Shown here piece after piece: positions 21,563 to 36,500 of a stretch of DNA of 64,000 nt. The notes below the pieces were generated by a model. The model searched no databases. It was not told the origin of the DNA and saw nothing but the letters and a program-made list of their open reading frames with translations. Origin of the DNA: Arion vulgaris. Lineage: Eukaryota > Mollusca > Gastropoda > Stylommatophora > Arionidae. Numbering within the stretch: position 1 is the first letter of the stretch; every line of letters starts with the position of its first letter. Location: assembly GCA_020796225.1 (NCBI GenBank), contig CM036754.1, positions 70,765,940 to 70,829,939 on the forward strand. Reading direction: 5' to 3'. The translations under genes and the position numbers were made by a program.

Positions 21563-24500
21563 CTGGTGGTAGATTGAACACTTGTTACGGTCTTTCAATA
21601 GTAAATCAAAGTGGAATCTCAGTACTGAAAGAGTAGAATTGTTAGCTCCACAATCATTGTTGAAATGCATTTTTTGACATTCAAAGTTTTCTTCATTTGA
21701 TATGTTGTTGTGAAAATACACTTTTCTAACACATATATAGGTATGTGTAACTTGTCTCAGTATTTACAAAAGAATACAGTTGATTTGACAATGAGTCTGC
21801 TTATGAAGTTAGACAGTAGACATATTGTATGATTAATGATGAAGTACAGCTCTAGATCTCATAAGACTTACTTGACTTACTGCTTCTTGTTCCATCTGAA
21901 ACCTAGGACTGTCACTTTCCATTCTACAGAATTCATAAGGGATTAGAAGAGTGCTATCCAAAGCTTTTATATATTGGGGCTTATCTGACTAATGACTAGA
22001 CGGGTGGGCACCATGTGGTGGTTGCAATAATAATAATACAAATAATAACGGATGAAAACTTTATCCTGACTACAAGTTTCATTTTTCTAAAAATAAAAAA
22101 TATTGTGCTCATGAAAAAAATTATTTAGAGAAACATTTTTCTTGAAATTCTGACTAACTTTAAAGCCGGAGGAATGAAATAGGATGCCAGGGATGTATCA
22201 CACAGATCCTTGTGGGCACTGTGTTGAACAACATTGGATTAGACTATTTATTACCTGTTTTCCATCAGACACCCGGGGTCCTTATATGAGAATTAAAAAA
22301 TGAGACCAGGCATTATTACAAGATTCAAAAGGGGACTAAGGAGTTATGTATGGTGCTAGCAACTTTGTCATATAAAACAAATAGCTTTATATGTCCTCAC
22401 TGCAAGAGCACATATATGCATTGATGCAGACTTTCTACTGTAGTGGCCCCCAATGATCCCATTGGAATAAAATGGAAACAATTTATTTACATCAGTAGCA
22501 CTCATCTGTGGTTTAAAAATATAAACAATTAAATAATAAACTGCTACAGACATTTGCTAACAGATGTTTCTTCTTCTTCGCACTCCATATCGATCACTTG
22601 TTAACCACTCTGTGATTTGTATGTAATCTGAGCCTAAGAGCGATTGTACGATGTGCCAGTTATGCACCTACAATTATGCCAGTACATCCGATTTCTGCGA
22701 TGCTTTTTATTTACTAGGTAGCTTCCTAGATCCCTACCTCAGTCGCCTCTTACGACAGCCTATTTCGCAGTGATACTATTCTTTGCTCTCCTTGCAGCCC
22801 CAGCAAACAGGGGCAAATAACATGCAAATCAAGGAACAATCAGAGATATGTATGAAACAAAACCAAACCATTACACCAAGAAATTAGAAGAGAAAAGAAG
22901 ACAGTTGACTATGCACATATTAAGAAATCAATATAATTTGAAGTCACCGCTGATAATGGCACCCTGTTAGTCTTGTAGGCCATTAGAAGATTTGTATGAG
23001 ATAAACACAGTGAGGTTGAACCCTGACATACTTACGAGAAGGTAGCCCTTAGACACTGGAATGAATTAAGGAAGATGAAGAACCTGGAGAGGCACGATCA
23101 AAGAAGAAATGCACAATGAACAATCAATACGATCATTGGAAGCCACAGAGATGTGGTTTTTACAGAAGAATGATGAAAATTTCATGGACAGCGAGAACAA
23201 CAAATGAGGTTTTAAATCAGGCCTGCAAACAAACCTTATATAAAAAAAATAATTCGACAATCAATGTTCTTCGGGCATATAATGCGAAAAGATGGTATAG
23301 AACATTTGGTGACAACAGGAACAATTCAGGGAAGGAGATATCGTGGAAGACAGAGGGAGAAGATGTTGGATGGCCTGACATCATGGTTCGACACAAGATC
23401 GACGACAGAACTGATTACACACACCAAGTAGAGAGAGTTGTGGAGAGACATGATCGCCTACGCTGACAGGCATGGCACTTGATGCTTGATCTCAAACATG
23501 AACAATGTACTGATGGCCACAAGGCATGACGAAAATTAAGTAAGACATTGCAAAGCAATGCTTGGATTACCCGTTTTCCAAGCCAAACATCCACCATCTC
23601 CATGCAGTTACCTATGGGAATGACACAGCTTATACATATTGGCATTAGCAGCGTTGCAGGAGTTGCCATCCAATGTCTTCCGCAGAATGAGCATGGCTGC
23701 ATGTTATTATTAAATTTATCTTTCATATAGGAGAATGATATTGGGAGTACTTGGAAAGAGATAACTAAGAAAAGTAGAAAGATATACAGAAAACATAAAG
23801 TAAGAGAAGTAGAGGTCATAGAGAGATATACAGAAAACATAAAGTAAGAGCAGTAGAGGTCATAGAGAGATATACAGAAGTAGAGGTCATAGAGAGATAT
23901 ACAGAAAACATAAAGTTACAGAAGTAGAGATCGTAGAGAGATATACAGAAAACATATAAGTTACAGAAATAGAGATCGTAGAGAGATATACAGAAAACAT
24001 AAAGTTACAAAAGTAGAGGTCATAGAGAGATATACAGAAGTAGAGGTCATAGAGAAATATACAGAAGTAGAGGTCATAGAGAGATATACAGAAAACATAA
24101 AGTTAGAGAAGTAGAGGTCATAGAGAGATATACAGAAAGCATAAAGTTACAAAAGTAGAGGTCATAGAGAGATATACAAAAGTAGAGGTCATAGAGAGAT
24201 ATACAGAAAACATAAAGTAAGAGCAGTAGAGGTCATAGAGAGATATACAGAAAACATAAAATTAGAGAAGTAGAGGTCATAGAGAGATATACAGAAAACA
24301 AAGTTACAGAAGTAGAGATCGTAGAGAGATATACAGAAAACATAAAGTTACAGAAGTAGAGATCATAGAGAGATATACAGAAAACATAAAGTTACAGAAG
24401 TAGAGGTCATAGAGAGATATACAGAAGTAGAGATCATAGAGAGATATACAGAAACATAAGTTACAGAAGTAGAGGTCATGAGAGATATACAGAAGTAGAG

Positions 24501-27500
24501 ATCATAGAGAGATATACAGAAAACATAAAGTTACAGAAGTAGAGGTCATGAGAGATATACAAGTAGAGGTCATAGAGAGATATACAGAAAACATAAAGTT
24601 AGAGCAGTAGAGATCATAGAGAGATATACAGAAAACATAAAGTTAGAGAAGTAGAGGTCATAGATATACAGAAAACATAAAGTTAGAACAGTAGAGATCA
24701 TAGAGAGATCATAGAGAGATATACAGAAGTAGAGATCATAGAGAGATATACAGAAAACATAAAGTTAGAACAGTAGAGATCATAGAGAGATATACAGAAG
24801 TAGAGGTCATAGAGAGATATACAGAAAACATAAAGTTCAACAGTAGATCATAGAGAGATATACAGAAAACATAAAGTTAGAACAGTAGAGATCATAGAGA
24901 GATATACAGAAAACATAAAGTTAGAACAGTAGAGATCATAGAGAGATATACAGAAGTAGAGATCATAGAGAGATATACAGAAAACATAAAGTTAGAACAG
25001 TAGAGATCATAGAGAGATATACAGAAAACATAAAGTTACAGAAGTAGAGGTCATAGAGAGATATACAGAAAATATAAAGTTACAGAAGTAGAGGTCATAG
25101 AGAGATATACAGAAAACATAAAGTTACAGAAGTAGAAGTCATAGAGAGATATGCAGAAAACATAAAGTTACAGAAGTAGAAGTCATAGAGAGATATACAG
25201 AAAACATAAAGTTACAGAAGTAGAAGTCATAGAGAGATATACAGAAAACATAAAGTTACAGAAGTAGAAGTCATAGAGAGATATACAGAAAACATAAAGT
25301 TAGAACAGTAGAGATCATGAAGATATACAGAAGTAGAGATCATAGAGAGATATACAGAAAACATAAAGTTAGAACAGTAGAGATCATAGAGAGATATACA
25401 GAAAACATAAAGTTACAAAGTAGAGGTCATGAGAGATATACAGAAACATAAATGACAGAAATAGAGGTCATAGAGATATACAGAAAACATAAAGTTACAG
25501 AAGTAGAAGTCATAGAGAGATATACAGAAAACATAAAGTTACAGAAGTAGAAGTCATAGAGAGATATACAGAAGTAGAGGTCATAGAGAGATATACAGAA
25601 AACATAAAGTTACAGAAGTAGAGATCATAGAGAGATATACAGAAAACATAAAGTTACAGAAGTAGAGGTCATAGAGAGATATACAGAAAACATAAGGTAC
25701 AGACATAAAGTGAAGGTTGTAAATGAAAAAGAACTAGTCAACTGTTGTTTGAATATGTTGGATATATCACAATTAAGCAAACAAATTATTTTTAACTGAA
25801 TATTAAATTTCACATTGAAAAATTAATATATAATTTCATGATGAACCTGACATTGTAGATCACCAACAAAAACTGAGTTATTTACTTTTGGCAACAGTTC
25901 ATATTAAATTGATCATATTTAGTCTTTCTTTTTAATTATTCTTGTCAAAGATTTCAACTGCTGAACTGGGACAGCTGTGTCTCTCAAGCACTGCAATCAA
26001 TTACTGAAGTCATATAATTATTAAAATAATTGAGATAATTTTTTCCAGACTTGATCATTGAGACTATGGAACATCATTTCTAAAGACAGTTTGACAATAC
26101 ACTGAGACTACGGAGCACCACTTCCAAAGACAGTTTAACAAAACGTTGAGACTACAGAGCACCACTTCCAAAGACAGTTTAACAAAACGTTGAGACTACG
26201 GAGCACCACTTCCAAAGACAGTTTAACAAAACGTTGAGACTACGGAGCACCACTTCCAAAGACAGTTTAACAAAACATTGAGATTCCCATCAAGTAGAAT
26301 TAAAAAAAAAACAACACAAAATATTCACGCAACATAAATATGGTATATTAAATGTACTCCAAAATATGAAACTAAAATCAAGTAGGCTAGAGTTGGGTTA
26401 ACTGGTCATGATCAGGTAAAATCATAGCTAGATTATTTGCAACATGGAACCTGTGGTGAAAGAGACATTGAGGATGGGTTACATAACAGAAGAAAGGAAA
26501 ACCTGGAAGTTGACAAAATTATATTTTCTGGAAGATGTTAAATGTGTACATAATTGAATTTGATTAAATTATTGCAAATGTTTGAAGATAACTAAACATT
26601 TCATGATCATTGGGTAGTTTAGAATGGATAAGGGGATGTTTTTCGGTCTCTTGGCAACCTACTGATGTATGAGGACAAACAAATTATAGTTGAATCAATC
26701 CAACGGTTTAGGGAGTTTGAATTACACATGTTACAAGTAGAAATGGATGCTTTAGGATCTGAGTGAAGAGTCTGTTTAACCAGCGATCTACGGTAACCAT
26801 CAGTATGTATACCCTTCGACATCTGTTAGCGGAAACTGAGAACGTATGGGTCTGCCTAGAATGCTATGATATCGGTTCAGTAAACATTAACCAATCTTTC
26901 TTTCTTTCTTTACTCTGCCTTTTAGTGTCAGGGTATGCCAAGACTTCTGGATCAGCAGGGGTGTGACACAAGTGTTCCATGTATATTGTGGTTATTACCA
27001 CTTTTGATATTTCTGCGACCCATCGCTTGTGTGGGTGACCTTTGGCCGTGAAACCATTGTATCCAAATAATAGTGCTCGTTGTGAAGTACTGTTAGGTGA
27101 TAATTGTGTTACATGTCTGAACCATTTGGTTCGTTGTTTATTAATATATTAATGTCTTCTAATAGTCTCATTTTTATCTCATCTCTTACAGCGTAATATT
27201 ATATCTGAAAATCTCTATGGAATTCTGCTTCTTGGAGCAATGCACTGAACTGTTGTGAAAAACAAATATAATCTCATACCTGAACAGTGGAAATTGTTGA
27301 TACTGTAGGTGGGGGTGCTGGAGTTGAGACCAAACTAATTTGGGTAGGTGTCTGTGGTCGAGGAACTGTATTTGGCGGTGTAGGAGTGGTCCTCAGAGCT
27401 GTGGTAGCAATCAAGCTGGCTGGTACAGTCACAGTTGTGTGCTGTAGTGGCGCTGTTGAAGAATGAGCTAAAGAGGTTGCTGTTGTCACTTGTAAAAACT

Positions 27501-30500
27501 GAGAAACCTGTGTATGTTGAACCTGCAAATAAAATAGTAAAAATATATTTTAATTATAATTACTGACAAAGTAGAGTATTAGTAGGTCTTCAAGGTGTCC
27601 TGAGTCTGCATTCAGCAGGGTTGGGATCGACTAGTCTCTCTTTGAAGGGGTGAAAAGTAAAAATTAGTAGCATGCTGATGACCCTCAGAACACATGCCTC
27701 CCAGCGGTGTAGACCGAGGAACTTTGACAGTGACGTCAAAGGCTAATGGGGCAATTTCTGCCTAGGAGATGACAGTTTTAAAAAAACCTGACAGGAGTCA
27801 TGTGGGAGTAAATTGGACAAAAATCTTGGTGGAGGTCTGGCCCCAAGACTTGTGATATGAGTAGAGTCACCCTGATATCCAAGAACCAGACTCCCAGCTA
27901 TGGGCAAATAGCCCCACTGCTTTGTGGGAGCCTCGGGAGAGGCAAAAGCTATGGGAGTAAACACTAACAGAAAATCCGGAGTGGAGCCACTAAGGCAGAC
28001 AGACATCATGTGTTGCCCTACCGGCAGCTCCTGCAACCAAAATGATACCAGATGTTGTGCTTGCACTCCTCTGGATTTTATCAGCAAAGTGGAAAGGGGG
28101 TAGTTGATGCTTGGGCAACTCCATAAAAATTACCCAGGTATGTGTCACGGAGAGGTCACTTCATGGTCTTCTTTGAACATTCTATATCGACCACTTGCTA
28201 ACAACTATGTGCGATTTGTATGGGATATGAGCCTAAGAGCAATTGTACGCGGTGCCAGTTATGCGCCTACAAGTAGGCCAGCACATCTGATTTCTGCGAT
28301 GCTTTGTATTTACTAGGTAGCTTCCTAGGTGTTACATCAGTCGCCTCTTATGACATGCCTTGTAGGTCGCAGTGGTACTATTCTTTGCTTCTCTTGCGGG
28401 TCCTGGCACCACACAGGCGACTTCATAGTTGACCAAACCAACACACAGCACAAGAGTTACGGGTTTTAAGTCCAGCACAATTGGCGTAATTAGACATCAT
28501 ACACTTGTAGTAGTCAACACCTTTGTATAGCCTTTCTCTGCCATTAGCATCAACCTATCCTTTTATGATGAAATTAGCACCAGCATTAGAAAGGCATCCA
28601 CTGCTATGTTCAAATTAGCAAAGCGTGTAGGGGAAAATAGAGCACTCACACAAATATATGAGGCCTGTGTTCTCAGCACTCTGCTGTATAGTAGTGAGAT
28701 GTGGAACACATATGCCAGACAAGAACATCGCCTCAACACCTTCCACATGCGTTGTCTCAGGCAAATATACAACATCCGATGGCAGGACTGCATCTCCAAC
28801 ACAGAAGTACTGGCATTCCAAGTATGTACACCTTGTCGAGTCAGCGACGTCGAGACGTGTGCCGCATGAGCAATTGTAGAATCCCAAAGGATCTTCTATA
28901 TAGTCAACTTGCAACAGGTACTAGACAGCATGGCCACCCATTACTATGCTTCACTGTTACCTGCAAGCGTGATCTAACTTCCTGCAGTATAGATAAAGAA
29001 AATTGGGAGCGGTTGGCAACTAAGAGGCGACTAAGGTAGGGGCCTAGGGAAGCTACCCTAGTAAATAAAGTATTGCAGAAGTTGGATGTGCTAGCCTAGT
29101 TGTAGATGCATAACTGGCAAAAAGTACAATCGCTCTTGGACTCGGATCACATAGAGTGGCTTAGCAAGTGGCCGATATGGAGTGTTCGAAGAAGAAGAAT
29201 TAACAGGGACAAGACAATTGTATTACTCACTTGCACTGTCTGTGGTGTGACTAAACTTTGACTCAGACTGGCTACTGACTTATGTCCAGCCTGCACTGGA
29301 TGAACCTGTATGCTTGCTGAGCCGCTGTCTATGGAGGTAATTGTTGCAGTCTTTACAGCACCCTGTCCTGTTAGACTTAAACCAATCCCAGGATTTCCAG
29401 CCGAGCTGACATGAGTGACTGTGATAGGTGTGCCTGGAGTTAAGGTTTGGCTACCTGATGTCAATGACACCTGCATACAATCACAGTGTATCACATCAGA
29501 AATCACAAGATATATTCAATGTTTTACTTCATTCATAACCTTGTAAAGGAAATATAAATATTTCTTATTATTTTATGAAAACCTCAATTTAAAAAAAAAT
29601 CAGAAAACAGTTAGTTGACAGCAGACACACACTACTGATAACAATACAAGGTATAAATTGACAGCAGAAACACTTATTTTCTTAAGAAATAATCAAGACT
29701 AGTAATAATTGCCATACAGTTAACTCATTGCGTCCAGTCGACGCTCCCAATGTAGAAAACAGTTTTCTCATTATGCCAAAACATGCTGCCAACGTCTAAT
29801 TTGGGTCCATGAACGTTTTGTTTCACTGTTCAGCTACTACACATCCGACACTGTTTTTGTTTACAGAATTCAACGGGCAGATAACTCCCATTTCATTCAT
29901 ATACTATACGGCATGGCAGAATTTATTTACGACTATTTAGAAAGTTTTATTTGCAAATATATTTTTCCTGTTGTGAAAAAGTGAACTTTTGTGTGAAAAG
30001 TTTCGTTACAAGATGTTGTTGCGTCCTCCACGTCGTTAAAATGCAGAACAAGCCATGGATCTGTTCCAAAGTTCAATTAAACACACACAGTGTTTCATGT
30101 TTATGACTTCACCGACAATGATGGAGAATTCAGCAATGGCTAAGCATTGATTCAAGTTTGAAAGTCATACTCTGAACATGAAATACAACAATAATTTACT
30201 AAATAAATACTAATTTACAAATATAACTATTTATTATCAGATTGTTCAGAATTTAATTCTGCACATTTTGATGCCAACAGTATAAATCTAGCTTACATAG
30301 AACTATATATAAGGCATATTTCCAAGATCACTCCATTTTGAAAATGTTGGCTAGAAATGTGTTCTGGCAGAGGGTGATTACCCCCCAAAATTTTCTAGGA
30401 CACAAAGAGTTAAGTAACCATTTTTTCTATAGCATACAGTTATTTAAATATACTATATTTCACTGATATCTTATTTTATAACAGGTACCTTTCGATTTAT

Positions 30501-33500
30501 GCATGCATTATTTTTTTAACAAGCAGAGAGTACGGCAAAATGTGTAAATGAAATATATTTTGATAATAATTAGGGACGACTTCTTCTTTGAGCACTCCAT
30601 ATCGACCACTTGTTAACCACTCTGTGTGATCTGTGCCTAAGAGCGATTGTACATTGTGCCAGTTATGCGTCTACAAGTAGGTCAACACATCCGATTTCTG
30701 CGATGCTTTTAATTTACTAGGTAGCTTCCTAGGTGTTACATCAGTCGCCTCTTACGACAAGACACATAGGTCGGAGTGGTACTATTCTTTGCTACCCTTT
30801 CGGGCTCCAGCACCACACAGGCGACCTAACTAGGGACAAAATTAACTGTCTATATCATTCTACAGTAGCTTTCTTACGACAGTAATACATCAGAAACTGT
30901 TAATAAAATAATACACAACAGTACATGTTAAAATAAATATTGTTACCTTATTTATGTAAAATTTATGTTTTTAATGTAAATATTGACACTTACGTTAACG
31001 ACTTGAGACTTCTGCTTGCCCAAGATAGCATAGGTGGAAGGTTGAGGAGGGAGGCTACAAAGAGTGGGGGTCATCGACGTCAGCTGAGGGAGATGGAGAC
31101 GAGAGAGAGTAGTGTGAGGGTTGTCCACATGAGCTGATGTGGTCGGTGAAAGTGGCGCTGGCACCTTGAAACTTGCCTGTGCATTTTTTTAGTGCACACT
31201 AAGTGATCAACAACCATTTTGATATATTTGAGAATGTACAAGAAGTTTGGTCCTGTTGCATTATTCCAAACATTTATGAGCCCACATTAAGTTTTGGTTT
31301 ACACATGTGCACTGTATTTCCCCAAATTTTGGAGTGCAAAAAATTATTTCTTATTAATTACACAAGTGTGTTTATTCCCAAAATGTGCAAAATAACAACT
31401 GAAACAGGCATAAATCAAGAGGTACCTGAGATATGTATGACAGTAACTTTGGCACACCAGGGTTAAAATAAGGAAAAAATCTTGCTATTTGTTAAACAAA
31501 TGAATATCAAATTTCTGTAGGTTTATCAAATCTCTACTATTATCATAGTGAAACACGTACAAACAAAGTACTATTATCATATTGACTTATTTAGAAGATA
31601 CATCAATTGACTACTATTACTATAATTTTTTACTATTATCATATTGACTTATTTAGAAGATACATCAATTTTTGGAAGTTTATTTCTGGGAGAAGAAAAT
31701 AATGTTCATACTTTAATCAAGAGTTTTATTTCACACAAAATTAATAAGGAACTAACTGCACGTGTTTGCTGCACACCAACAATCAAGCACTGTTATTTAC
31801 ACATATGTTTGAGTAATCTATTCTGAAGTAGACTTGTAGTTTTAACTTCATTGTCAATTTGAGCATATTATCTTTCTGCAAACCTTCGTACATTTAAGTA
31901 TATTTTTCTTCTTTACATTCGTTCTTTACGACCAATTCTAGTCACTCTTTGTGATATGTTTGAGCTTTGCCAAGAACCTGTATACAATGCACATTGGTTT
32001 GGTAGGCCCCTAAGCGCATAGACCTCTACATGTTTAGGCCATGTGCATCCGATTTCAGCCTTAACCTCCTTAGTCGCCTCTTACGACATGCGTGGCAGGT
32101 AACAGTGGTTCTATTCTTTACACCCCAAATTTGGGTCCGGTAACCACTCGGGCGTTAAGTATTACTCAAAATGGCATATATCTCATAAAAATGTACTGGC
32201 TTCACACTTTGCTGTTCTTCATAGAATATAAACCTTTCAAAATTGTCTTTATATGCTATATTATTTGAAACGCCTAATCATTCATTACAGAAGTTGGGCG
32301 CAAGATATCAATGCAACTCCCCATGAGGTTACTAACTTGCAGTGGTGGATAGCTTGTGCATCTCCATGATCTGGAATGTTATGCTGAATACAGCTTTGCT
32401 CCTAGCATGGACATCCATGTCAAACTAGTTGAAGATTAGAGAGCAGACAAAATGTGACCTCCTGGTTGAAGGTTAAGCAAGAGACTGACAACCCATTGTG
32501 TTACAGAAACAAGAGATATCTTTGAGACAACGGGTGATGAGCGTGAGGTCAATCAGGCAACTGGTTGAATGACGGTTGGAGATCAAACCCCAAAGAAGAT
32601 CTCCATTCAGACGATTAAGCTAATCATGAAAAAGGGTGGAAAGAAAAACGACAGAGTAGTATGATATGGTAGGAAATTACCGGTCGACAACAGTGGAAAT
32701 TTCTTGTGGAAGCATTATGTGTCAAACTAGACATGGAGAGACTATAGATAGATATCAATGCAAGACAGTTTCAGTGCGCTTTAATTTGTATTTCATCTCA
32801 CTGACAATAAACTCTCAAGCTAGTCCAGTAACAGATTCTTCTGCTTTGATAGTAATCCAGAACCAAGACTTTAATTAGTTTATATTCAGACAAGTATATC
32901 AGCTGTGATCTAAGTAAGGTTATACTGGATGAATAACTGGTCACGGTACAAAAGGTAATGCTTTCCCAGCAGGACTACTGGCGATTTTAATGAAACACTC
33001 AAAATGATGGGAAATGTAAGCGAGCATGAGTTGGTATAAGCTCTAGCTATGACAAAGCAAACTTCTGTAAACAAGACAACCTGCAAGCTCTCTCCAATGA
33101 GAGACAAAGTTATGGGAGACAACCAATACGTATAACCTGAATTGCAGAAGACCTATTAGCTATGGCACAGAAAGCTGGATAAGTCTGTGCGCACACAAAT
33201 ACAGGAACATGCAAGTCAGATGTATCATGTTTTCCTCCTATCAGTTACAATCCAGGAGGCGTGTCTCAGAGGTGATGAACATCAAGTCGCAAGACAAGAT
33301 CCTATATACCTCAGTCCTGAACATAGCTGGCATCCAGAATCGACATCTTGATGCAGTCACACAAATACAATGGATTGGTTTCTGTGTCCATATGCCAAAA
33401 CACCTAACTGCTTTAAATACAATTTTATGGAGAGATATAGGCTGTCAGGGCTGCAAGAAGAAGTGTTCTGCAGACATGCTTGGTACCTCTTTGGAAGAGT

Positions 33501-36500
33501 TTGGTGTTGGCCATGCTACATTGGGAAGAAGGAGTATGTGTGAACCTAGAACTGTCTGCAGGATTGCTTCACTTGGTACATATCTCTGAGGAATGGGTGG
33601 TGGCGGTCAAAACAAAGGAAAAGTGGTAATGGAGCGAGAGACTGGCTAGAAGATTCTGTGAGCTGGGATCTCTGTTGTCTGCAGAAATTGTGCCCATAAT
33701 GTCCACAGTATTTCCATGTCCGGCTTGTCAACCATCTGTATACACATCAACAGTGACATTAGACTTTTCCCTGGCGAGATGATGAAAATCTGATGTACAG
33801 ATTGGTCATCATCACTTGTGATGGACAAACAACTATCACAATTCAGGAGGAGAAACATCAAATTTTATGAAGCTGTTTAAACCTGGATAAGATGATGGAT
33901 TTTACTTTGTGGCGAAACATGTTAAAAACAAAGTACTATAGTTTTACAAAATACAAAAACAATACACAGCAATGTTTCAAGCAAAAGTCCTTTATCAAGC
34001 AAAGGATGCTCTTCCAGTGTCAGCAGGCAGAACAACACCAAGAGCATATCCTGCAAGACTGTCCTCTTCTGTGTAGCTGAGAAGCAACATGTGCACAACA
34101 GTCGACCTTTGAAACTAAGCTTTGGGGAAACCTGACAGACCTGAAGCTGTCTGCCCAGTTGTGGTCCACAGTAAATTAAGCGCATGACCAGAGATCGCTG
34201 AAGAAGAAAGCAAAGGATACAGCAGAAGTGAAGACTTTCACAACACACGGAATACAACAATCAATTTCTAACGGCGTAAAATTTTAGAATTGATTTTTGT
34301 ATTCTATATGTAGTGTGCTGTGAAATCCTTTGCTTGATAAAGGCCTTTTGGTTAAACGCTGTTGTGTATTATTGTTTTTTTTTGTAAAACTACAGTACTT
34401 TTTTACGTGTTTCACCATTGCTACATAATTTTACTTCATTCTTCCCTTATATCGATAATAATTTGTTCTAGTGACATGTCTGATGATCTAGCATGACTTA
34501 TGATCTGAACACTGGATTAGTCTTGTATCTTGTGTACTGAACATACTGCAATTATTGAAGGAAAATAAAAAAATTTGTAAACAGCACGATTCACAAGAAA
34601 ATACTGTATATTTTGACAACATACCTTGGCCACCATCTGTGTGATTGGTTGTCCTGTAGCTTGCGACACTTGGGTGATGATTGTTGGCTGGGAATTGTGG
34701 GTGATAATCTGCTGAATTGCACCAGGAGTTTTATTTACTAAGCCAATCTGATGTAAGACATGGCTGCCACCAATAATCTTGTGGTTTTGAGGAATGAGAA
34801 GTGGGATCTGTTGGCCTGCCTTGCCAGTGGCTATCCCTGAAAGAAATATAAAGTAAACGGGAACACGAATTACGAAGAGTTCATCAAAGCATACAAAATA
34901 ATAGGTAACATTGTGTCTTTGTTATATTCCCATAAACCATCAATTACTTTGTCTGAGAGTATTATTATACAGTAGTGACTGCTGGAAAATGACCCACACC
35001 ACTATATACAAGCTGGAGACGTTCTAAAATAAATGTTTAAGAAGCATCCTGAAATATTCTAGCCAAATATAATAGAGCTTTTAAAAATAAACAGTGTTGC
35101 CCGCCTGCCCTGCGTGTTCTAGGCGCTGGACTGCAGGTGACTAGCCCTCTGTGAGTGCGGGTTCAATTCCGCGGGCTGGAAGAAAAGCCACAGGTCCCCC
35201 AGATTCATGGTGTTCGTGGCACCGAACCGAAGGGTTACGATGTCCATGGCACGGAGCCGAAGAGCTGAAAGCTCAAGTGCTTCTGGATCAGAAAAAAATA
35301 AACAGTGTTTGATTGATTGATCAATAAACAGTGTATCATTGGAGACCCTCATTAAAAGACAAAAAGGTGGACTGGTCATGAATGTTGTATATGCTAGTGG
35401 GGAACATTGTCTAGGACAGCTCTCCAATGGACAGCAGATGGAAAAAGAAGGCATGTATGTCCAAAGAAAACATAGAGAGAACTGTGGAAATAGAGTTAAA
35501 AGATTATGGCTTGATATGGGAAACAACTAGTAGAAAGCAAGAAGAACGGCAACAATTGAAATATTTTGTGGAAGCCTTTGTTTGTCAAAAGGGAAACGAA
35601 GAGGATATAGATATATAGACAATGTTACCTGGAATAAGTGGAATTCACTTTCTAGTTGGGGTGGGAACTTTGGCTGGAACAGATTTTCAACCTTGAGATT
35701 AACTAAAAATTAGCATTGAGAAATTAAATACTAAAGTTGACAGTAGATGCAGACAAAGTCAACAGCAGATGATAGCAAACACTGACTGAGCTGGCAGTAC
35801 ATGCATACTCAACTGACAGGAGATATATGACATGACAGCAGATACTGAGATGACAGTAATACATTAAGTTAGTTGACTGCAGATATACAGAGTTGACAGC
35901 AGATACACAGAGTTAGGGGATAGCGGACACTAAGTTGACGGCAGATACACTGAGTTAGGGGATAGCGGACACCAAGTTGACTGCAGATACACTTGAGTCA
36001 GTGGATAGCGGACACTAAATCGACAGCAGCCATACAAAGGATTTTAAGAATGTACGGATTAGACAACCAGTTTAGATATCGTAAAAATTTTTTTCCCTCT
36101 CAAAAAGATATCTTTAATGTTTTTCCTATAGAGTACTAGATATCTAGTTAAATCGTATTTTCAATGTCTATAATAACTATTACATCTTCTTCCCCGAACG
36201 CTTCATATCGACCACTTGCTAATCACTCTTTGTGATTTGTATGTGATCTGAGCCTAAGAGCGATTGTATCTTGTGCCAGTTATGCGCCTACAAGTAGGCC
36301 AGCACATCCGATTTCTGCAATGCTTTTTATTTACTAGGGTAGCTTCCTAGGTTCCTATCTCAGTTGCCTCTGACAACATGCCTTGTAGGCCGCAGAGTTT
36401 CTATTCTTTGTTTCACCTGTGGGCCCCGGCAACACATGGGCGACTATTACATAATATTTACATGCTGTTGAGAATACCAGCTGTAGTTTTCTATACAACC

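Noticed and set aside
23415..23840. 141-codon minus frame entering the minisatellite
   Set aside because: Made of repeat units and LINE debris; 44-bp units are not a multiple of three and no splice sites or homology support it.
23774..25712. CRISPR-like array
   Set aside because: Units abut without unique spacers, and the DNA is animal nuclear.
27743..28087. 114-codon minus frame between EP400 exons
   Set aside because: No splice signals, no family; intronic and LINE-leader-like.
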